A stretch of DNA of 5,494 nt from Chloroflexia bacterium (lineage in GTDB: Bacteria; Chloroflexota; Chloroflexia; QHBQ01; JADMIH01). Positions 3,396-5,494 of the stretch are shown in pieces. Made by a program: the position numbers and the translations under genes. The stretch covers positions 1 through 5,494 of the forward strand of contig JAICKM010000489.1 in assembly GCA_025927935.1 (NCBI GenBank), written 5' to 3'. The notes beneath the pieces are model-generated. The model saw nothing but the letters and a program-made list of their open reading frames with translations. It did no database searches and was not told the origin of the DNA. How positions within the stretch are numbered: position 1 is the stretch's first letter; each line of letters begins with the position of its first letter.

Positions 3396-5494
3396 ATGCG
3401 GTTTTTCTTAAGCGACGATTTGCTGGCGCGGGCGCCCGACTATATGGTGGCGCTGGTGGTGGCGCGCTTCATGAAGGCGCCCGGCGCGGCGGCGGATTGG
3501 GCCGCCGGGTTGCTGGCCGATGCGGCGGCTACGTTGCCGGAGCGGCTGGCGCCACCCGCGCTAGGCGTGGACCCGGCCAATCCGGTCGCGCTAGTGCGCG
3601 CCGACCCGCGGGTGACCGTCTGGCGCGAGGCGATGCAAGGGCTGGGGATCAACCCCAACCGCTACCCCGGCAGCATCGAGGCGCTGGCGAGCCGCGTGGT
3701 CAAGGGCGGCCAGATACCCTCGGTGACACCGCTGGTCGACCTGGCAAACACGGTGGCGTTGCGCCACGTGGTGCCGCTGGGCGCGCACGATCTGGATGCG
3801 CTGCCCGCCGACCTGGGCGTGCGCCTCAGCCGCGCGGGCGACACGTTTGCCACCGAAGGGGAGATCGAAGCCGTCCCGCCCGGCGAGCCGGTCTACGCGG
3901 CGGACCAATCCGTGCGCACGCGCCGCTGGATCTGGCGGCAGGCCGAACAAGGCCGCATCACGGCGGAGACCACGCGGCTGTTGTTTCCGCTCGATGGGTT
4001 TCATGGGCAGACCGACGGCGTGGTGCTGGCGGCGGCACAAGATCTGTACGATTTGCTCAGTAGCCTGGGTCCCGCCAGCCTGGCCCTCTACCGGCTCGAC
4101 GCCGGATGCCGGGCTGTCGAGCTAATCGACATACCGAATGTGACGGAGCCGGATGTGCGGGCGCTGCCCATTGCCGGCGACCTGCGCGCTCAGTTCGCGC
4201 GCCTGGCCGCAGCGCCACGAGTGACGATAACGGGCACCTCGCGTGCCCCGGAACAGGAGAAGACAATGACCGATCCCCAAACCGCGCCCCCGCCACCCGC
4301 GGGGGCGGTGCGCACCGACGAAGCCGGCATCCAGGAGGTGCTGGAGCGCGGTGTCGAGATTATCGAGGTCCGCGCCGATCTGGAGAAGGCACTGCGCTCC
4401 GGGCGCCGCCTGCGGGTCAAGCTGGGCATCGACCCCACCGGTCCGCGCATCCATATCGGACGGGCTGTGACGTTGCGCAAGATGCGCCAGTTTCAGCGCT
4501 TGGGCCACCAGGCTGTGCTGATCGTGGGCGATATGACCGCGCTGATCGGCGACGCCTCGGATAAGGACGCCGAACGGCCCATGCTGACCAGCGAGCAGGT
4601 GCGCGAAAACATGCGCACCTATGTGCAGCAAATCGGCCTGATCGTGAATGTCGATACGGCCGAGTTCCAGTACAACAGCACCTGGCTGGACGCACTCAGC
4701 TTTAAAGATGTCATCCAGCTTGCCAAGCACTTCAGCGTGGCCCAGATGATCCAGCGCGAGAACTTCCGCAACCGCTGGGACGAAGGCGAGCGCATAGGGC
4801 TGCACGAACTGCTCTACCCGCTGATGCAAGGCTACGACTCGGTGGCGATCAAGGCCGATGTGGAGTTGGGCGGCACCGACCAGTTGTTTAACGTAATGGC
4901 CGGGCGCAAGCTGCAAGAAGTGTACGAGCAGAAGCCGCAGAACATCCTGCTGACCGGCATGGTGCTGGGCCTCGATGGGCGCAAAATGAGCACCAGTTGG
5001 GGCAACGGCGTGTTCATCAACGATGCGCCGGTGGACCAGTACGGCAAGATGATGTCGGCCGGCGACGAGTTGATCGTGCCCTACCTGGAGTCTTGCACCG
5101 ATGTGCCGATGGCCGAGGTGCGCACTATCGCCGCCGATCTGCAAAGCGGCAAGGCACACCCCAAGGACGTGAAAAAGTTCCTGGCCTGGCAGATCGTCAA
5201 CCAGTACCATGGGGCCGATGCCGCCAACTTTGCCCAGGCCGAGTTCGAGAAGGTCTTCGAGCAGCGTAGCGCGCCGAGCGACATCCCCGCGGTGACGGTG
5301 CCCGCCGTCGAGACGCGCGTGGTCGACCTGCTGCTGGCGACGGGCCAGGCGCCGAGCAAGGGCCAGGCGCGCCGGGTGATCGAGCAGGGCGGCGTCGAGA
5401 TCGACGAGCAGCGCGTCACCGACGTGAACGCGACCGTGCTGCCGCGCGACGGCATGCTGATCAAGTTTGGCCGGCGCAGCTTTGTCCGCCTGCA
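3396..5494 (+). CDS. B3/4 editing-type domain fused in frame to tyrosyl-tRNA synthetase (3' end cut by window)
   Basis: One frame runs from ATG 3396 to the window edge without a stop (699 codons). Start: TGA in frame at 3381, AGGAG at 3386-3390, 5 bases before ATG. Residues 1-290 match the solo B3/4 domain family (COG3382-like), whose fold is the PheRS beta editing module that hydrolyses Tyr-tRNA-Phe. Supporting segments are WREAMQGLGINPNRYPGSIEAL (about 77-98), IPSVTPLVDLANTVAL with D115 and N118 (107-122), PLGAHDLDAL (127-136), and PGEPVYAADQSVRTRRWIWRQ (162-182). The C-terminal 60 or so residues are less familiar. From residue 291 it is TyrRS (separate entry). The linker (about 275-310) is polar and Pro/Ala-rich. 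A deacylase role for the B3/4 part, on Phe-tRNA-Tyr or another mischarged tRNA, is inference; it could instead only bind tRNA. The two domains may also be made separately, because a strong internal start exists at the junction. A frameshift or a lost stop in this strain cannot be excluded. Confidence 0.85.
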   Translation, partial: MRFFLSDDLLARAPDYMVALVVARFMKAPGAAADWAAGLLADAAATLPERLAPPALGVDPANPVALVRADPRVTVWREAMQGLGINPNRYPGSIEALASRVVKGGQIPSVTPLVDLANTVALRHVVPLGAHDLDALPADLGVRLSRAGDTFATEGEIEAVPPGEPVYAADQSVRTRRWIWRQAEQGRITAETTRLLFPLDGFHGQTDGVVLAAAQDLYDLLSSLGPASLALYRLDAGCRAVELIDIPNVTEPDVRALPIAGDLRAQFARLAAAPRVTITGTSRAPEQEKTMTDPQTAPPPPAGAVRTDEAGIQEVLERGVEIIEVRADLEKALRSGRRLRVKLGIDPTGPRIHIGRAVTLRKMRQFQRLGHQAVLIVGDMTALIGDASDKDAERPMLTSEQVRENMRTYVQQIGLIVNVDTAEFQYNSTWLDALSFKDVIQLAKHFSVAQMIQRENFRNRWDEGERIGLHELLYPLMQGYDSVAIKADVELGGTDQLFNVMAGRKLQEVYEQKPQNILLTGMVLGLDGRKMSTSWGNGVFINDAPVDQYGKMMSAGDELIVPYLESCTDVPMAEVRTIAADLQSGKAHPKDVKKFLAWQIVNQYHGADAANFAQAEFEKVFEQRSAPSDIPAVTVPAVETRVVDLLLATGQAPSKGQARRVIEQGGVEIDEQRVTDVNATVLPRDGMLIKFGRRSFVRL
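4255..4268 (+). promoter_or_regulatory. Internal ribosome-binding site and start codon of tyrS
   Basis: AGGAG (4255-4259) lies 6 bases before ATG 4266-4268, which begins a normal TyrRS N-terminus. The nine bases GAACAGGAG (4251-4259) are identical to those at 3382-3390 before the B3/4 start. This is what a two-gene operon would show, except that no stop codon ends the upstream frame. It decides that TyrRS can probably be made independently. Confidence 0.75.
4266..5494 (+). CDS. tyrS: Tyrosyl-tRNA synthetase (3' end cut by window)
   Basis: A class I synthetase that activates tyrosine with ATP and charges tRNA-Tyr in the cytoplasm; normally a homodimer. At least 409 residues are counted from ATG 4266. 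The Rossmann domain opens with LRVKLGIDPTGPRIHIGR; the HIGH signature is HIGR at 63-66. Then come GDMTALIGDASDKDAERPML, the tyrosine-pocket segment YPLMQGYDSVAIKADVELGGTDQLFN (GGTDQ at 202-206) and the KMSKS loop as KMSTS at 240-244, in GLDGRKMSTSWGN. The C-terminal S4 RNA-binding domain starts near 352 (VVDLLLATGQAPSKGQARRVIEQGGVEI) and is almost complete at the edge, so only a few residues are missing. The KMSTS type places it with TyrZ-like rather than E. coli-like (KFGKT) enzymes. Arg in place of the second His of HIGH is, from memory, a feature of a TyrRS subgroup with the GD.SDK motif, not a loss of function. The T-box with UAC specifier upstream independently supports tyrosine specificity. 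It also forms the C-terminal part of the longer frame from 3396. Confidence 0.95.
   Translation, partial: MTDPQTAPPPPAGAVRTDEAGIQEVLERGVEIIEVRADLEKALRSGRRLRVKLGIDPTGPRIHIGRAVTLRKMRQFQRLGHQAVLIVGDMTALIGDASDKDAERPMLTSEQVRENMRTYVQQIGLIVNVDTAEFQYNSTWLDALSFKDVIQLAKHFSVAQMIQRENFRNRWDEGERIGLHELLYPLMQGYDSVAIKADVELGGTDQLFNVMAGRKLQEVYEQKPQNILLTGMVLGLDGRKMSTSWGNGVFINDAPVDQYGKMMSAGDELIVPYLESCTDVPMAEVRTIAADLQSGKAHPKDVKKFLAWQIVNQYHGADAANFAQAEFEKVFEQRSAPSDIPAVTVPAVETRVVDLLLATGQAPSKGQARRVIEQGGVEIDEQRVTDVNATVLPRDGMLIKFGRRSFVRL

Noticed and set aside
3317..4063. Plus-strand open frame starting inside the T-box element
   Set aside because: It begins at GTG/ATG-like bases of the T-box motif, crosses the terminator, and translates to Gly/Arg/Ala-rich noise. 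The frame from 3396 has a ribosome-binding site and a recognisable product.
4122..5210. Long minus-strand open frame (362 codons) antisense to tyrS
   Set aside because: It lies opposite the clearly recognised TyrRS, is very rich in His/Leu/Ala/Arg, and resembles no family. It is a typical shadow frame of GC-rich coding DNA.

Overview
The window is 5.5 kb of GC-rich bacterial chromosome with three transcription units. A bacterium of the Chloroflexota is my best guess. The reasons are the high GC, a T-box leader in front of an aminoacyl-tRNA synthetase gene, a Bacillus-like SdhB, and a TyrRS of the HIGR/KMSTS type. This placement is inference; no rRNA or other marker gene is present.

Positions 1-770 (+) carry sdhB, the iron-sulfur subunit of succinate dehydrogenase/fumarate reductase, probably the end of an sdh operon that begins before the window. 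It converges on a minus-strand unit. The two are separated by a long perfect inverted repeat (784-848) that probably ends transcription from both sides.

Positions 873-2757 (-) hold a three-gene unit, transcribed in this order: a small DUF4760-like protein (2757-2350), a glycine-zipper protein with a YflT-like stress fold (2331-1795), and a PIG-L/LmbE zinc deacetylase with a proline-rich N-terminal tail (1736-873). Gaps are 18 and 58 bases. A hairpin in the second gap overlaps the deacetylase ribosome-binding site.

Positions 2758-3395 contain no protein gene. They hold a candidate minus-strand promoter, a good plus-strand promoter (TTGACA / extended TG-n-TAGAAC), and a complete tyrosine T-box riboswitch (about 3083-3373). 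Its stem I kink-turn, AGUA/GAA loop E, UAC (Tyr) specifier, UGGU T-box bulge, antiterminator and terminator can all be placed base by base.

Positions 3396-5494 (+) are one uninterrupted reading frame with no stop before the window ends. The first 290 codons encode a solo B3/4 domain, the editing-domain fold of PheRS beta. From codon 291 on it is tyrosyl-tRNA synthetase, nearly complete and cut by the window edge within the C-terminal S4 domain. A strong Shine-Dalgarno sequence and an ATG sit exactly at the junction. The locus could therefore make a B3/4-TyrRS fusion, a free TyrRS, or both, all controlled by the charging state of tRNA-Tyr. This tyrosine-responsive pairing of an editing-type domain with TyrRS is the most interesting feature of the window.
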